64,000 nucleotides of DNA from Allorhizobium paknamense (GTDB lineage: Bacteria; Pseudomonadota; Alphaproteobacteria; Rhizobiales; Rhizobiaceae), in NCBI RefSeq assembly GCF_030815125.1, contig NZ_JAUSWH010000012.1, forward strand, positions 94,074 through 158,073, in the 5' to 3' direction. The notes under the pieces were generated by a model. That model did not search any database and was not told the origin of the DNA. It saw only the letters and a program-made list of their open reading frames with translations. Shown in pieces: positions 35,109-44,275 of the stretch (position 1 is the first letter of the stretch; the number at the start of each line of letters is the position of its first letter). The position numbers were made by a program, and so were the translations under genes.

Positions 35109-37667
35109 TCAGCTCTCGCTGGTTTCCCTGTCGCGCAGCCGGGTGATGATGGCGTTCAGCAGCGAATCGCCATCATAGGGCTTGGCGATCACCGGCACGT
35201 TCGTAAACGCTTCGGGAATGATGGCGCGTTCGGCATAGCCGGTGGCGAAGATGAAGGGCACGCCCCGGCGGGCCAGTTCTTCCGCCACGGGCACGGAGGT
35301 GTGGTTGCCGAGATTGATGTCCAGCACCGCAAGCCCCGGAAGCTGGCTTCGGATTTCCGTCAGCGCCTCCGGTGCCGAGCCTGCGGTCGTCACTTCGGTG
35401 AAGCCGGCATCGCCCAGCATCATTTCCGCATCCATGGCAATCAGCATCTGGTCTTCCACCAGAAGGATGCGGGTATTTTTGTCCAGAGGTGCCATGCTGG
35501 CCCTTTCCCTGTGTGGTGAGGCGGCGGCTTGCGGCTCGCTGCGCTCCAGAAAGCCGTAGAGGAAACGTCCCGGCAGCAGCAGGTGTGCCTTCAACCCGTC
35601 CGGCTCATAGCGTACCACGCTCTTGCCGCCCAGATCATAGGGAATGCTGCGATCGATCAATGCGGAGCCGAAGCCCTTGGCACGGGGCTGATGAACGGTC
35701 GGGCCGCCGCTTTCCACCCAGTGCAACTCGCAATCACCGCCTTCCGTCCAGCGCCAGGAGATGGCGAGATGGCCAGTGGGGCGCGACAGCGCGCCATATT
35801 TGGCGGCGTTGGTGGAAAGCTCGTGCGTCACGAGTGCCGTGACCGCATAGGCGCGGCTATCCAGCAGTACGGGCGGGCCGTCCAGCTGAATGGCGGTCAC
35901 GCTTTCCTTGTAAGGGGTGAGTTCCGCTTGCAGCAATTCGCGCAATTGCCCGCCGCCGCTGCCACGGATCACCTGATCATGGGCATGCGACAGCGCCTGG
36001 ATGCGCCCGCGCAGCGAGCCGACATAGTCTGTCAGCGCCTGTTCGGGCCGGGTGGGCGCGCCGACCAGCGATTTGATCACCGCCAGAATGTTCTTCACCC
36101 GGTGGTTCAGCTCCTCGTTCAGAACGCGCTGGCGAATATCGGCCTTGTTGCGCTCCTCCTGCATCAGCTCATTATGGCGCAGCACGATTTCCACCGTGGC
36201 GGAGCGCACGGCCTCGGCAATGTCACGGTCGCTGTCGCTCCAGGCCTCGGCCTGTTTATGCACGGTTTCCTTCCAGATGGCGAAGCTCTTGCGCGGAGTC
36301 AGGCGGTCGCCCATCGGCCCTATTTCATAGGATTTTTCGGGATTTCCCGCCCAGTTCAGGGTTTGCAGCCGCTCCTTGCGGAAAAACAGCAGGTAGTCGC
36401 GCGGGATCTGCGAGAGCGGCACCGCCATGACGCCGGATACGTCCTCATAATAGCTGTCGGCTGCGGGAAATTGCAGCGCCAGCGCATGCGTCGCCCAGAT
36501 ATGCCCATCGGCCACCCCGCTGATGAAGCGCATCAACGGCTCCACCTCGGCGCGCGGCGGCCCGGCGCCTGCGGCGGTCCAGGTGTCGTTCATCCACAAT
36601 CCCACGCCGTCGCAGGCAAACAGCGACTGGAAATCGGCAAGCGATTCCGAAAACAGATCCTCGACATTGGCATAGTGAGAGGCAATCTGCAGAAACCGGT
36701 CCAGCGATTTGCGGGCGTCATTGGCCAGATCCAGCTTGCGCTTCTGCTTGAGCGCCAGAAGATGCAGCGAAAAGAATTCGCCGAAGATCTCCGCTGCGAT
36801 CCGTTCCGACATGGTCAGCGTTTTCGGCGAATAGTTGTGGCAGGCAATCAGCCCCCACAGCCCGCCATTGACCAGGATCGAAATCGACATGGACGCGCCC
36901 ACGCCCATATTGCGCAGATATTCGAGGTGGATCGGCGAAACGCTGCGCAGATGCGCGAAGGAGAGATCCAGCGGTTCGCCGGAGGGGTCCAGTTCCGGCA
37001 CCAGCGGCACGCGCTGGCCGCGCGCATCGGAAATCACCCGGATCGGGTTTTGCGTGTAGAGCCGGCGCGCCTGCTGGGGAATGTCGCTGGCGGGAAAATA
37101 CTGGCCGAGAAAGCTTTCGAGATCGGCGCGCTTGGCCTCGCTCACCACCTTGCCGGAGCCGTCGCTTTCGAACTGATAGATCATCACCCGGTCATAGCCC
37201 AGCACAGCCCTGACCAGCCGCGCGGAGGCCTTGATCAGTTTGTCGACGTCCGACATGTCCTTGATGCGGCCAATCATCTCGCGGGCAAGCTGCAAGGGCT
37301 GGGTGCGTCCGCGCGAGGGCTCGAACTCAACGATGGCCGTGCCATATTGCCGGTGCACCGCGACATCGAAGAACTGCCCGCTCGGCAGGCGGATATGGGC
37401 AATCACTGCCGGACGCGAGGCATCGGGCGCCGCAGCCAGCGCGTTGCGCAGATCGTGCGCCACGTCATCGCCCAGCAACTCGTTGATCCGGCGGTTGATC
37501 AGCTTCCCTTCAAGATGCAGAAGCTCGGCCGTATTGGCGGAGTGGCGCAGCACCGTCACCAGTTCCGCGTCGCAGGCCAGCAGACAGCCATGGGGCTGGA
37601 TGCTGCCGGGAATGTGAATAGGCTCTCGGTCGCAATTCGTCAGATCGACGGCTGGGGCAGACGGCAT
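35109..37667 (-). CDS. bphP: Bacteriophytochrome with HWE kinase and receiver (BphP2/Agp2-like)
   Basis: 852 residues: PAS (about 1-120), GAF (about 130-305), PHY (about 315-500), HWE/HisKA_2 kinase (about 510-715) and a C-terminal receiver (about 733-850). Biliverdin should bind to C12 (LTNCDREPIH). Chromophore-pocket residues D194 (PASDIPQQ), H247 (SPIHLEYL) and H277 (ACHNYS) are present, as is the PHY tongue motif PRKSF. The kinase histidine is H522 (NHRVKN). The receiver has ED and D in LAVLDINLGNH. The architecture equals Agrobacterium Agp2, a bathy-type far-red sensor. It overlaps bphO by 28 bases. Output partner is not evident. Confidence 0.95.
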   Translation of the reverse strand: MPSAPAVDLTNCDREPIHIPGSIQPHGCLLACDAELVTVLRHSANTAELLHLEGKLINRRINELLGDDVAHDLRNALAAAPDASRPAVIAHIRLPSGQFFDVAVHRQYGTAIVEFEPSRGRTQPLQLAREMIGRIKDMSDVDKLIKASARLVRAVLGYDRVMIYQFESDGSGKVVSEAKRADLESFLGQYFPASDIPQQARRLYTQNPIRVISDARGQRVPLVPELDPSGEPLDLSFAHLRSVSPIHLEYLRNMGVGASMSISILVNGGLWGLIACHNYSPKTLTMSERIAAEIFGEFFSLHLLALKQKRKLDLANDARKSLDRFLQIASHYANVEDLFSESLADFQSLFACDGVGLWMNDTWTAAGAGPPRAEVEPLMRFISGVADGHIWATHALALQFPAADSYYEDVSGVMAVPLSQIPRDYLLFFRKERLQTLNWAGNPEKSYEIGPMGDRLTPRKSFAIWKETVHKQAEAWSDSDRDIAEAVRSATVEIVLRHNELMQEERNKADIRQRVLNEELNHRVKNILAVIKSLVGAPTRPEQALTDYVGSLRGRIQALSHAHDQVIRGSGGGQLRELLQAELTPYKESVTAIQLDGPPVLLDSRAYAVTALVTHELSTNAAKYGALSRPTGHLAISWRWTEGGDCELHWVESGGPTVHQPRAKGFGSALIDRSIPYDLGGKSVVRYEPDGLKAHLLLPGRFLYGFLERSEPQAAASPHRERASMAPLDKNTRILLVEDQMLIAMDAEMMLGDAGFTEVTTAGSAPEALTEIRSQLPGLAVLDINLGNHTSVPVAEELARRGVPFIFATGYAERAIIPEAFTNVPVIAKPYDGDSLLNAIITRLRDRETSES

Positions 37668-38215
37668 TCCATGCTACTTTCATAGGCGCTGTAGGCGAAA
37701 TTGAAGGTTCGAACTGCCCAGTCGGACACGGCCTTTCTGTCAACCGTCCGCACCCCCTCCAGAATGTTCAGAAACGCGTGCCAGTTTGAAAAGTTCCCGC
37801 TTTGAGAAAAAAGATGGCGCGCCCCATAGGCCTCGGAAAGACCGAGAGCCGCCGCCCGTTTCGCCAGCAGGCGCGCCCCAAGGGAAGAGCCTTCCAGCAC
37901 GTAGAGCACGCCCAGCCAGTCCTCCAGCCTCTCGGGCGAGGGGGCATCGGCATCGGCCAGGGGGGGCGGCATATGGAGGTCGGCCAGATCGCCGGCAATA
38001 TCCGGGCCGATCAGTCCCGGCCGCCATTGCCCAAGGGCTTCGGGAAGGGGGCTTGCGGCAAGGGCTGCTTCCAAAGGCAGCCGAAAGCGTGCGGATCCTT
38101 CGAGATAGGCCTGGTAATCCTCAAGGCAGGAAAATGGCCCCACGAGCCTGTCCAGCGCGCTGTGGGCCTCAGAGGTCTCGTTCCGCAGGAACTGCCTCAT
38201 CGGGGCAATAGTCAT
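37640..38215 (-). CDS. bphO: Phytochrome-associated haem oxygenase BphO
   Basis: 191 residues. Cleaves haem to biliverdin, CO and iron, here to supply the phytochrome chromophore. Proximal histidine region RNETSEAHSALDRLVGPFS and distal-helix motif LYVLEGSSLGARLLAKRA. The overlap with bphP means that chromophore synthesis and apoprotein are translated from one message. ATG at 38215 with AGGATCC upstream and a TATAAT-containing promoter at 38238-38267. Divergent from urtA. Confidence 0.92.
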   Translation of the reverse strand: MTIAPMRQFLRNETSEAHSALDRLVGPFSCLEDYQAYLEGSARFRLPLEAALAASPLPEALGQWRPGLIGPDIAGDLADLHMPPPLADADAPSPERLEDWLGVLYVLEGSSLGARLLAKRAAALGLSEAYGARHLFSQSGNFSNWHAFLNILEGVRTVDRKAVSDWAVRTFNFAYSAYESSMECRLPQPSI

Positions 38216-38237
38216 GGGATCCTTTCTGTTTCACCAA

Positions 38238-38267
38238 ATTATAATAGATGAAATTGACAATAGGCAA
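38238..38267 (-). promoter_or_regulatory. Candidate bphO-bphP promoter
   Basis: On the minus strand TTGCCT (38262-38267), an 18-base spacer and a perfect TATAAT (38238-38243), 23 bases before the bphO ATG. Confidence 0.5.
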
Positions 38268-38306
38268 TAATCAAAAGCGCAAACGGGTGGGGGATCGCAC
38301 CTGCCC

Positions 38307-38326
38307 TATACGTTAATTGACGTATA
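38307..38326. promoter_or_regulatory. Palindromic operator candidate between bphO and urtA
   Basis: TATACGT-TAATTG-ACGTATA is a perfect inverted repeat with seven-base arms, 85 bases before the urtA ATG and 92 bases from bphO. Size and symmetry suit a dimeric regulator such as a LuxR-type protein. No second copy was noticed. Confidence 0.45.
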
Positions 38327-38410
38327 CGATTTTGCGCTGCGGCATTCGATACTCCTCTTCAGCAACGGTGTGGCTCACCGGTTTGCCCAACCAAAAGAGG
38401 GGTTCAAACA

Positions 38411-39700
38411 ATGAAACTCAAAGCCAGTCTGGCGGGCGCGCTTCTGGGCGCCATGCTGTCCACCACTGCTTTCCATAGCGTCGCGGCTGCCGATGACACG
38501 ATCAAGATCGGCATCCTGCATTCGCTCTCGGGCACCATGGCGATTTCGGAAACGACGCTGAAGGACGCCATGCTGATGCTCATCGACGAGCAGAACAAGA
38601 AGGGCGGCGTCCTTGGCAAGAAGCTGGAGCCTGTGGTGGTCGATCCGGCCTCCAACTGGCCGCTCTTTGCCGAAAAGGCCCGTGAGCTGATTTCCAAGGA
38701 CAAGGTCGCAGCCGTGTTCGGCTGCTGGACTTCGGTGTCGCGCAAGTCGGTCCTGCCGGTCTTCAAGGAACTGGATTCCATTCTCTTCTACCCCGTGCAG
38801 TTCGAGGGTGAAGAAAGCGAGCGCAACGTCTTCTATACGGGGGCCGCGCCCAACCAGCAGGCCATTCCCGCCGTCGATTACCTGATGCAGAACGAAGGCG
38901 TGCAGCGCTTCGTGCTGGAAGGCACGGACTATGTCTATCCGCGCACGACCAACAAGATTCTTGAAGCCTATCTTCTGTCGAAGGGCGTCAAGAAAGAAGA
39001 CATCATGGTCAACTACACGCCGTTCGGTTTCTCCGACTGGCAGACGGAAGTGGCCGCGATCAAGAAATTCGGTTCCGCCGGCAAGAAGACCGCCGTGGTT
39101 TCCACCGTCAACGGCGATGCCAACGTGCCCTTCTACAAGGAACTCGGCAACCAGGGCGTCAAGGCGCAGGATATTCCGGTCGTCGCCTTCTCCGTGGGTG
39201 AAGAGGAACTGGCCGGTATCGACACCAAGCCACTGGTTGGCCATCTCGCCGCCTGGAACTATTTCGAAAGCGTCGACACCCCCGTCAATGCCGAGTTCAT
39301 CAAGACCTGGCACGCTTTCATCAAAAACGACAAGCGCGTGACCAACGACCCGATGGAAGCCGCCTATATCGGTTTCAACATGTGGGTGAAGGCCGTCGAA
39401 AAGGCTGGCACCACCGATCAGGACAAGGTGATCGACGCGCTGGTCGGCGTGTCCGTGCCGAACCTCACTGGCGGTTATGCCACCATGATGCCGAACCACT
39501 ACATCACCAAGCCGGTGCTGATCGGCGAAATCCAGGAAAACGGCCAGTTTGAAGTCGTCTCCCAGACGCCGGAAGTGGTGGGCGACGAATGGTCCGACTT
39601 CCTGCCGGACAGCAAGGACCTGATCTCCGATTGGCGCATGCCGATGAACTGCGGCAACTTCAACGTCGCCACCGGCAAGTGCGGCGGCAAGGGTTCGTAA
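38411..39700 (+). CDS. urtA: Urea ABC transporter substrate-binding protein UrtA
   Basis: 429 residues. Periplasmic type-I binding protein that captures urea. Signal peptide MKLKASLAGALLGAMLSTTA ending near AAADD, then IKIGILHSLSGTMAISETTL, LEPVVVDPASNWPLFAEKAR, VAAVFGCWTSVSRKSVLPVF, FYPVQFEGEESERNVFYTGA and the conserved C-terminal CGNFNVATGKCGGKG. These are UrtA-specific, distinguishing it from LivK. ATG at 38411 after AAAGAGGGG. First gene of urtABCDE; the TAA stop touches repeat C copy 4. Confidence 0.96.
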   Translation: MKLKASLAGALLGAMLSTTAFHSVAAADDTIKIGILHSLSGTMAISETTLKDAMLMLIDEQNKKGGVLGKKLEPVVVDPASNWPLFAEKARELISKDKVAAVFGCWTSVSRKSVLPVFKELDSILFYPVQFEGEESERNVFYTGAAPNQQAIPAVDYLMQNEGVQRFVLEGTDYVYPRTTNKILEAYLLSKGVKKEDIMVNYTPFGFSDWQTEVAAIKKFGSAGKKTAVVSTVNGDANVPFYKELGNQGVKAQDIPVVAFSVGEEELAGIDTKPLVGHLAAWNYFESVDTPVNAEFIKTWHAFIKNDKRVTNDPMEAAYIGFNMWVKAVEKAGTTDQDKVIDALVGVSVPNLTGGYATMMPNHYITKPVLIGEIQENGQFEVVSQTPEVVGDEWSDFLPDSKDLISDWRMPMNCGNFNVATGKCGGKGS

Positions 39701-39825
39701 TACCAAGGCTCGAAGATGCTTACGCATCCTCGCCTTGAAGAGATTTCGAATATCTCAAATGCATCAGGTGCTTGAGATATTCGAAAAGGGAATACGAAGA
39801 GTCATTTTCAATAACTCTTCGTATA
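39700..39825. repeat. Repeat C copy 4, between urtA and urtB
   Basis: Full three-hairpin element: CCAAGGCTCGAAGATGC-TTAC-GCATCCTCGCCTTG, TTTCGAATATCTCAAATGC...GCTTGAGATATTCGAAAA, AATACGAAGAGTCATTTTCA-ATAACTCTTCGTAT. It begins at the urtA stop codon and lies inside the operon. Confidence 0.85.
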
Positions 39826-39942
39826 ACCGTCCATCTATTGTTTACTCCCCCGACCAACTTGCTGCGGGCAGGGCTTCTGCCCGCAGTCTTTTCCGCTTTG
39901 GGATGGGGATGAACGCGCTCGCATGATCTTGAAAGGGCAAAG

Positions 39943-41556
39943 ATGTTTTCTCGATCGATCCAGATACTGGTGATGGTGCTGGCCCTGATGCTTGGCCTTC
40001 TGCCGGCAAGCGCCGAGGGTGATCCGGCAGCCCTCATCAAGGCGTTGGGCACGGCGAATTTTGCCGAGGCGGAGAAGATCGTCGGCGAGCTGGGCAAGAC
40101 GGGCGATGCTCGCGTCGTGCCGGCGCTGGAGGCCTTCAGCGCGGGGGATCTCTATGTGCGCAAAGCCGATGGCGGCGTTTTCATCGGCAAATCCGCGGGC
40201 GCAAACCTCACCTTGATTGATCCGCTGACCGGCGAAAAGGCCGGTGAAGAGGCCAAGGGCGCCCTTACCAAGATCAAGGTCAACAACACGCTGCGCCGCG
40301 CCATTACGGCGGCGGAAGGCGGCTTGACGCTGATGAGCCCGGACAGGGCAAAGCGTCTGGAAGCTGCCGCCAGCATTTTGAAGGCACCCAGCGCCGACAA
40401 TCTGGAGCTTCTGGAAACCGCCCTTGCGTCCGAAAAGGATGGCGAGGTGAAAAAGCTTTTGCAGCAGGCCCGCGCCGTCTCCATTCTCGGTTCCGACCGC
40501 CCGCTGGATGCCAAGCTGCAAGCCGTCGAGGCCGTGGAAGGGCTCGGCGGTCAGGATGCGCTGGCCGTGCTGCAGCCGCTGCGTGCCAGCGCCGATCCGG
40601 CCCTTGCCAGCGCCATCGACAAGGCGATTGGCCGGATCGAGACCAAGTTGAGTCTGTGGGAAGCGGTGCAGAACATCGTCTATGGCCTGTCGCTGGGCTC
40701 GGTTCTGCTGCTGGCGGCCATTGGCCTTGCCATCACCTTCGGCGTCATGGGCATTATCAACATGGCGCATGGCGAAATGGTCATGCTCGGCGCTTATTCC
40801 ACCTTCGTGGTGCAGCAGGTGATCCGGGCACATGCGCCGGGCCTGTTCGAATGGTCGCTGGCCATTGCGCTGCCGGTTGCCTTCGTGGTCACGGGCGCGG
40901 TGGGGTTTGCCATCGAGCGCTCCGTCATCCGCTTTCTCTATGGCCGTCCGCTGGAAACGCTGCTCGCCACCTGGGGCATTTCGCTGATGCTGCAACAGCT
41001 CGTGCGCTCCATTTTCGGCCCGACCAATCAGGAAGTGGGCAATCCCGGCTGGATGTCCGGCTCCTTCGATCTCGGCGGGCTGGCCATCACCTGGAACCGG
41101 CTGTGGATTCTCGCCTTTTCGCTCTCCGTCTTCGTGGCGCTGCTGATGCTGTTGAAGCGCTCTTCCTTTGGCCTGCAAATGCGTGCCGTCACCCAGAACC
41201 GCCGCATGGCCTCATCCATGGGTATTCGCACGCCCTGGGTGGATGCCTTCACCTTCGCGCTCGGTTCCGGCATTGCCGGCATGGCGGGGGTGGCGCTGTC
41301 GCAGATCGATAACGTCTCGCCCAATCTCGGCCAGAGCTACATCATCGACAGCTTCATGGTGGTGGTGTTCGGCGGTGTGGGCAATCTCTGGGGCACGCTG
41401 GTCGGGGCGTTTTCGCTCGGCATTCTCAACAAGTTCCTGGAGCCCTATGCGGGTGCAGTGCTGGGCAAGATCCTCGTGCTGGTGCTGATCATTCTCTTCA
41501 TTCAAAAACGACCGCGCGGTCTCTTCGCGCTCAAGGGAAGGGCGGTGGACGCATGA
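39943..41556 (+). CDS. urtB: Urea ABC transporter permease UrtB
   Basis: 537 residues. A signal-like N-terminus (LVMVLALMLGLLPASAEGDP) is followed by a roughly 210-residue helical periplasmic domain characteristic of UrtB (VGELGKTGDARVVPALEAFS, GGVFIGKSAGANLTLIDPLT), and then by the LivH-type permease domain (LLAAIGLAITFGVMGIINMA, HGEMVMLGAYSTFVVQQVI, VTQNRRMASSMGIRTPWVDA, VFGGVGNLWGTLVGAFSLGI). ATG at 39943 follows GAAAGGGCAAAG. The stop overlaps the urtC start (ATGA). Confidence 0.95.
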   Translation: MFSRSIQILVMVLALMLGLLPASAEGDPAALIKALGTANFAEAEKIVGELGKTGDARVVPALEAFSAGDLYVRKADGGVFIGKSAGANLTLIDPLTGEKAGEEAKGALTKIKVNNTLRRAITAAEGGLTLMSPDRAKRLEAAASILKAPSADNLELLETALASEKDGEVKKLLQQARAVSILGSDRPLDAKLQAVEAVEGLGGQDALAVLQPLRASADPALASAIDKAIGRIETKLSLWEAVQNIVYGLSLGSVLLLAAIGLAITFGVMGIINMAHGEMVMLGAYSTFVVQQVIRAHAPGLFEWSLAIALPVAFVVTGAVGFAIERSVIRFLYGRPLETLLATWGISLMLQQLVRSIFGPTNQEVGNPGWMSGSFDLGGLAITWNRLWILAFSLSVFVALLMLLKRSSFGLQMRAVTQNRRMASSMGIRTPWVDAFTFALGSGIAGMAGVALSQIDNVSPNLGQSYIIDSFMVVVFGGVGNLWGTLVGAFSLGILNKFLEPYAGAVLGKILVLVLIILFIQKRPRGLFALKGRAVDA

Positions 41557-42698
41557 TAACGGCGTTTCTTCTTCGCGCACTCGATCGCAAGATCGTCATG
41601 GCCATCGCCATTCTGGTGGCGCTTGCCGTGGTGGTGCCGGTGCTGTCGCTGGCCTTGCCTGAGACGAGCCCGCTGCACATGCCGACCTATCTGGTGGCGC
41701 TTCTCGGCAAATATCTCACCTATGCCATGCTGGCGCTGGCGCTTGATCTCGTCTGGGGCTTCTGCGGCATTCTCTCGCTGGGGCACGGGGCTTTCTTCGC
41801 GCTCGGCGGCTATGCCATGGGCATGTATCTCATGCGCCAGATCGGCCCCCGCGGGGTCTATGGCGATCCGATCCTGCCGGATTTCATGGTCTTCCTGAAC
41901 TGGAAGGAACTGCCGTGGTTCTGGCATGGCTTCGACATGTTCTGGTTTGCCGCCCTCATGGTGCTGGTGGCACCCGGCCTTCTGGCCTTCGTCTTCGGCT
42001 GGTTTGCCTTCCGCTCCCGCGTCAACGGCGTTTATCTCTCGATCATCACCCAGGCCATGACCTATGCACTGCTGCTGGCCTTCTTCCGCAACGATATGGG
42101 CTTTGGCGGCAATAACGGCCTCACCGATTTCAAGGATATTCTCGGCTTCAACGTACAGGCCGATGGCACGCGCGCAGCCCTCTTTGCCATCACCGCGCTG
42201 ATGCTGGCGCTGTCGCTCTTGCTGGCTTCGGCCATCGTCAGATCGAAATACGGCAAGGTGCTGGTCGGCATTCGCGATGCCGAAAGCCGCACGCGCTTTC
42301 TCGGCTACCGGGTGGAGCATATGAAGCTCTTCACCTTCGTGGTCTCGGCCATGATGGCGGGCGTGGCGGGTGCGCTTTACGTGCCGCAGGTCGGCATTAT
42401 CAATCCGGGCGAATTCGCGCCTGCCAATTCCATCGAAGTCGTCATCTGGACGGCGGTGGGCGGACGCGCGACGCTGATCGGCCCGATCATCGGCGCGGTG
42501 CTGGTCAATGGCGGCAAGACGCTGTTTACCGGCCTTTTCCCGGAATTCTGGCTGTTTGCGCTGGGCGGGCTGTTCGTGGCCGTCACGCTTTTCCTGCCCA
42601 AGGGTATTGTCGGCACCATCGCGCAGGCGATGCGCTCGCGAAGCGAGCATCGGGCCGCCGCCGACCTGTCCGAAGCAAAACCACAGGCCGCGGAGTAA
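41553..42698 (+). CDS. urtC: Urea ABC transporter permease UrtC
   Basis: 381 residues, LivM-type permease: LALDLVWGFCGILSLGHGAF, YAMGMYLMRQIGPRGVYGDP, ITQAMTYALLLAFFRNDMGF, GGNNGLTDFKDILGFNVQ, GIRDAESRTRFLGYRVEHMK, NPGEFAPANSIEVVIWTAVG. The long loop with FMVFLNWKELPWFW is a UrtC hallmark. It overlaps urtB by four bases and is five bases ahead of urtD. Confidence 0.95.
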   Translation: MITAFLLRALDRKIVMAIAILVALAVVVPVLSLALPETSPLHMPTYLVALLGKYLTYAMLALALDLVWGFCGILSLGHGAFFALGGYAMGMYLMRQIGPRGVYGDPILPDFMVFLNWKELPWFWHGFDMFWFAALMVLVAPGLLAFVFGWFAFRSRVNGVYLSIITQAMTYALLLAFFRNDMGFGGNNGLTDFKDILGFNVQADGTRAALFAITALMLALSLLLASAIVRSKYGKVLVGIRDAESRTRFLGYRVEHMKLFTFVVSAMMAGVAGALYVPQVGIINPGEFAPANSIEVVIWTAVGGRATLIGPIIGAVLVNGGKTLFTGLFPEFWLFALGGLFVAVTLFLPKGIVGTIAQAMRSRSEHRAAADLSEAKPQAAE

Positions 42699-42702
42699 GC
42701 CC

Positions 42703-43458
42703 ATGTCGGACAAGACCACCAACAGCCTGCTCTATCTGAATGGCGTTTCCGTCTCCTTCGACGGCTTCAAGGCGCTGAATTCCTTGTCCTTCACGGTCGA
42801 ACCCGGCGAGCTTCGCGCCATTATCGGCCCGAACGGCGCAGGCAAGACGACGATGATGGACATCATCACCGGCAAGACAAGACCTGACAGTGGCGAGGTT
42901 TTCTTCGATGGCGGCAAGATCGACCTGACGAAGAAGGACGAGGCGGAAATCGCCCAGCTCGGCATTGGCCGCAAGTTTCAGAAGCCGACGGTGTTTGAAA
43001 GCCACACCGTCTGGGACAATCTGGAACTGGCGCTGAACCGTCCGCGCGGTGTTTTCTCCACCTTGTTCTACCGGCTGACAGCAGAGGACCGCGACCGCAT
43101 CGAGACCATTCTCGACACCGTGCGGCTGACCGCCCGCAAGAACGATCTCGCCGCCAACCTCTCCCACGGCCAGAAACAGTGGCTGGAAATCGGCATGCTG
43201 CTGGCGCAGGAGCCGAAGCTGCTTTTGGTGGACGAGCCGGTGGCGGGCATGACCGATGCCGAAACGGCGGAAACCGCCATTCTGCTGCGCGAAATTGCCA
43301 AGACGCGTTCCGTGGTGGTGGTGGAGCACGACATGGGCTTCATCCGCGATCTCGGCGTGAAAGTCACCTGCCTTGCGGAAGGCTCCGTGCTGGCGGAAGG
43401 ATCGATCGATTTCGTCTCTTCCGACCAGAAGGTCATCGAGAATTATCTGGGGCGGTAA
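42703..43458 (+). CDS. urtD: Urea ABC transporter ATPase UrtD
   Basis: 251 residues. Walker [10 protein letters not shown], the ITGKTRPDSGEVFFDGGKID region typical of UrtD, Q-loop QKPTVFESHTVWDNLELAL, signature LSHGQKQWLEIGMLL, Walker B LLLVDEPVAGMTDAE, switch VEHDMGFIRDLG. ATG at 42703 just after urtC; an open frame extending upstream is a shadow of urtC. Three bases separate it from urtE. Confidence 0.95.
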   Translation: MSDKTTNSLLYLNGVSVSFDGFKALNSLSFTVEPGELRAIIGPNGAGKTTMMDIITGKTRPDSGEVFFDGGKIDLTKKDEAEIAQLGIGRKFQKPTVFESHTVWDNLELALNRPRGVFSTLFYRLTAEDRDRIETILDTVRLTARKNDLAANLSHGQKQWLEIGMLLAQEPKLLLVDEPVAGMTDAETAETAILLREIAKTRSVVVVEHDMGFIRDLGVKVTCLAEGSVLAEGSIDFVSSDQKVIENYLGR

Positions 43459-43460
43459 TC

Positions 43461-44156
43461 ATGCTGAATGTCGAAAACGTCAATCTTCACTACGGTGCCG
43501 CCCAGGCTCTGCGGGGCGTGAGCATCACCGCGCCGATGGGCAAAATCACCTGTGTTCTGGGCCGCAATGGCGTGGGCAAATCCTCGCTGCTCAGGGCCAT
43601 CACCGGCCAGCATCCGGTCTCTGGCGGAGAAATCCGCTTCGAGGACAAGGTGCTGAATGGCATGGCGCCCTTCAACCGGGCGCGTCATGGCGTGGGCTAT
43701 GTGCCGCAGGGACGCGAGATTTTCCCGCTGCTGACGGTGAAGGAAAACCTCGAAACCGGCTACGCGCCGCTTTCCCGCAAGGAGCGCAGCATTCCCGATG
43801 ACGTCTTCAGCCTGTTTCCGGTGCTGGCAACGATGATTTCCCGGCGCGGCGGCGATCTTTCCGGCGGTCAGCAGCAGCAGCTTGCCATTGGCCGCGCCAT
43901 GGTGACGCGCCCGAAAATTCTGGTGCTGGACGAGCCGACTGAGGGCATCCAGCCCTCGATCATCAAGGATATTGGCCGCGCCATCCGCTATCTGCGCGAC
44001 AGCACCGGCATGGCCATACTGCTGGTGGAGCAATATCTGGATTTCTGCCGCGAGCTTGCCGATCACGTCTACATCATGGATCGCGGCGAAATCGTCCATG
44101 AGGGACCGGCGGAGGTGCTGGATACCGAGGAGGCAAGGCGGCATTTGACCGTGTGA
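43461..44156 (+). CDS. urtE: Urea ABC transporter ATPase UrtE
   Basis: 231 residues. Walker A GRNGVGKSS, YVPQGREIFPLLTVKENLET Q-loop, signature LSGGQQQQLAIGRAM, Walker B ILVLDEPTEGIQPS, switch VEQYLDFCRELADHVYIMD. The Gly-Arg-Asn Walker form and the VNLHYGAAQALRGVSI start are typical of UrtE. Last gene of the urea transporter operon; repeat A copy 6 follows after 15 bases. Confidence 0.95.
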   Translation: MLNVENVNLHYGAAQALRGVSITAPMGKITCVLGRNGVGKSSLLRAITGQHPVSGGEIRFEDKVLNGMAPFNRARHGVGYVPQGREIFPLLTVKENLETGYAPLSRKERSIPDDVFSLFPVLATMISRRGGDLSGGQQQQLAIGRAMVTRPKILVLDEPTEGIQPSIIKDIGRAIRYLRDSTGMAILLVEQYLDFCRELADHVYIMDRGEIVHEGPAEVLDTEEARRHLTV

Positions 44157-44170
44157 TCGCAGGAGTTTTT

Positions 44171-44275
44171 TAGAGCGCTTTTCGATCTGATTGAATCAGA
44201 TCGGCGCTCTAACATTTTATTTTTGAAGCATAATCTTATTCGTCCTCGTTTCACTCCGGTCGGATTATGCTCTAA
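44171..44275. repeat. Repeat A copy 6 (variant tail)
   Basis: Variable hairpin TAGAGCGCTTTTCGATCTGA-TTGAA-TCAGATCGGCGCTCTAA, linker CATTTTATTTTTGAAGC, then a different second hairpin ATAATCTTATTCGTCCTCGT...GGTCGGATTATGCTCTA. The same variant is found at 46752. The rest of the 325-base gap holds no gene. Confidence 0.82.

Noticed and set aside
38365..38386. Sigma-54-like promoter upstream of urtA (GGCTC...TTTGC)
   Set aside because: The GG and GC elements are 11 bases apart instead of the strict 10, and flanking bases fit poorly.
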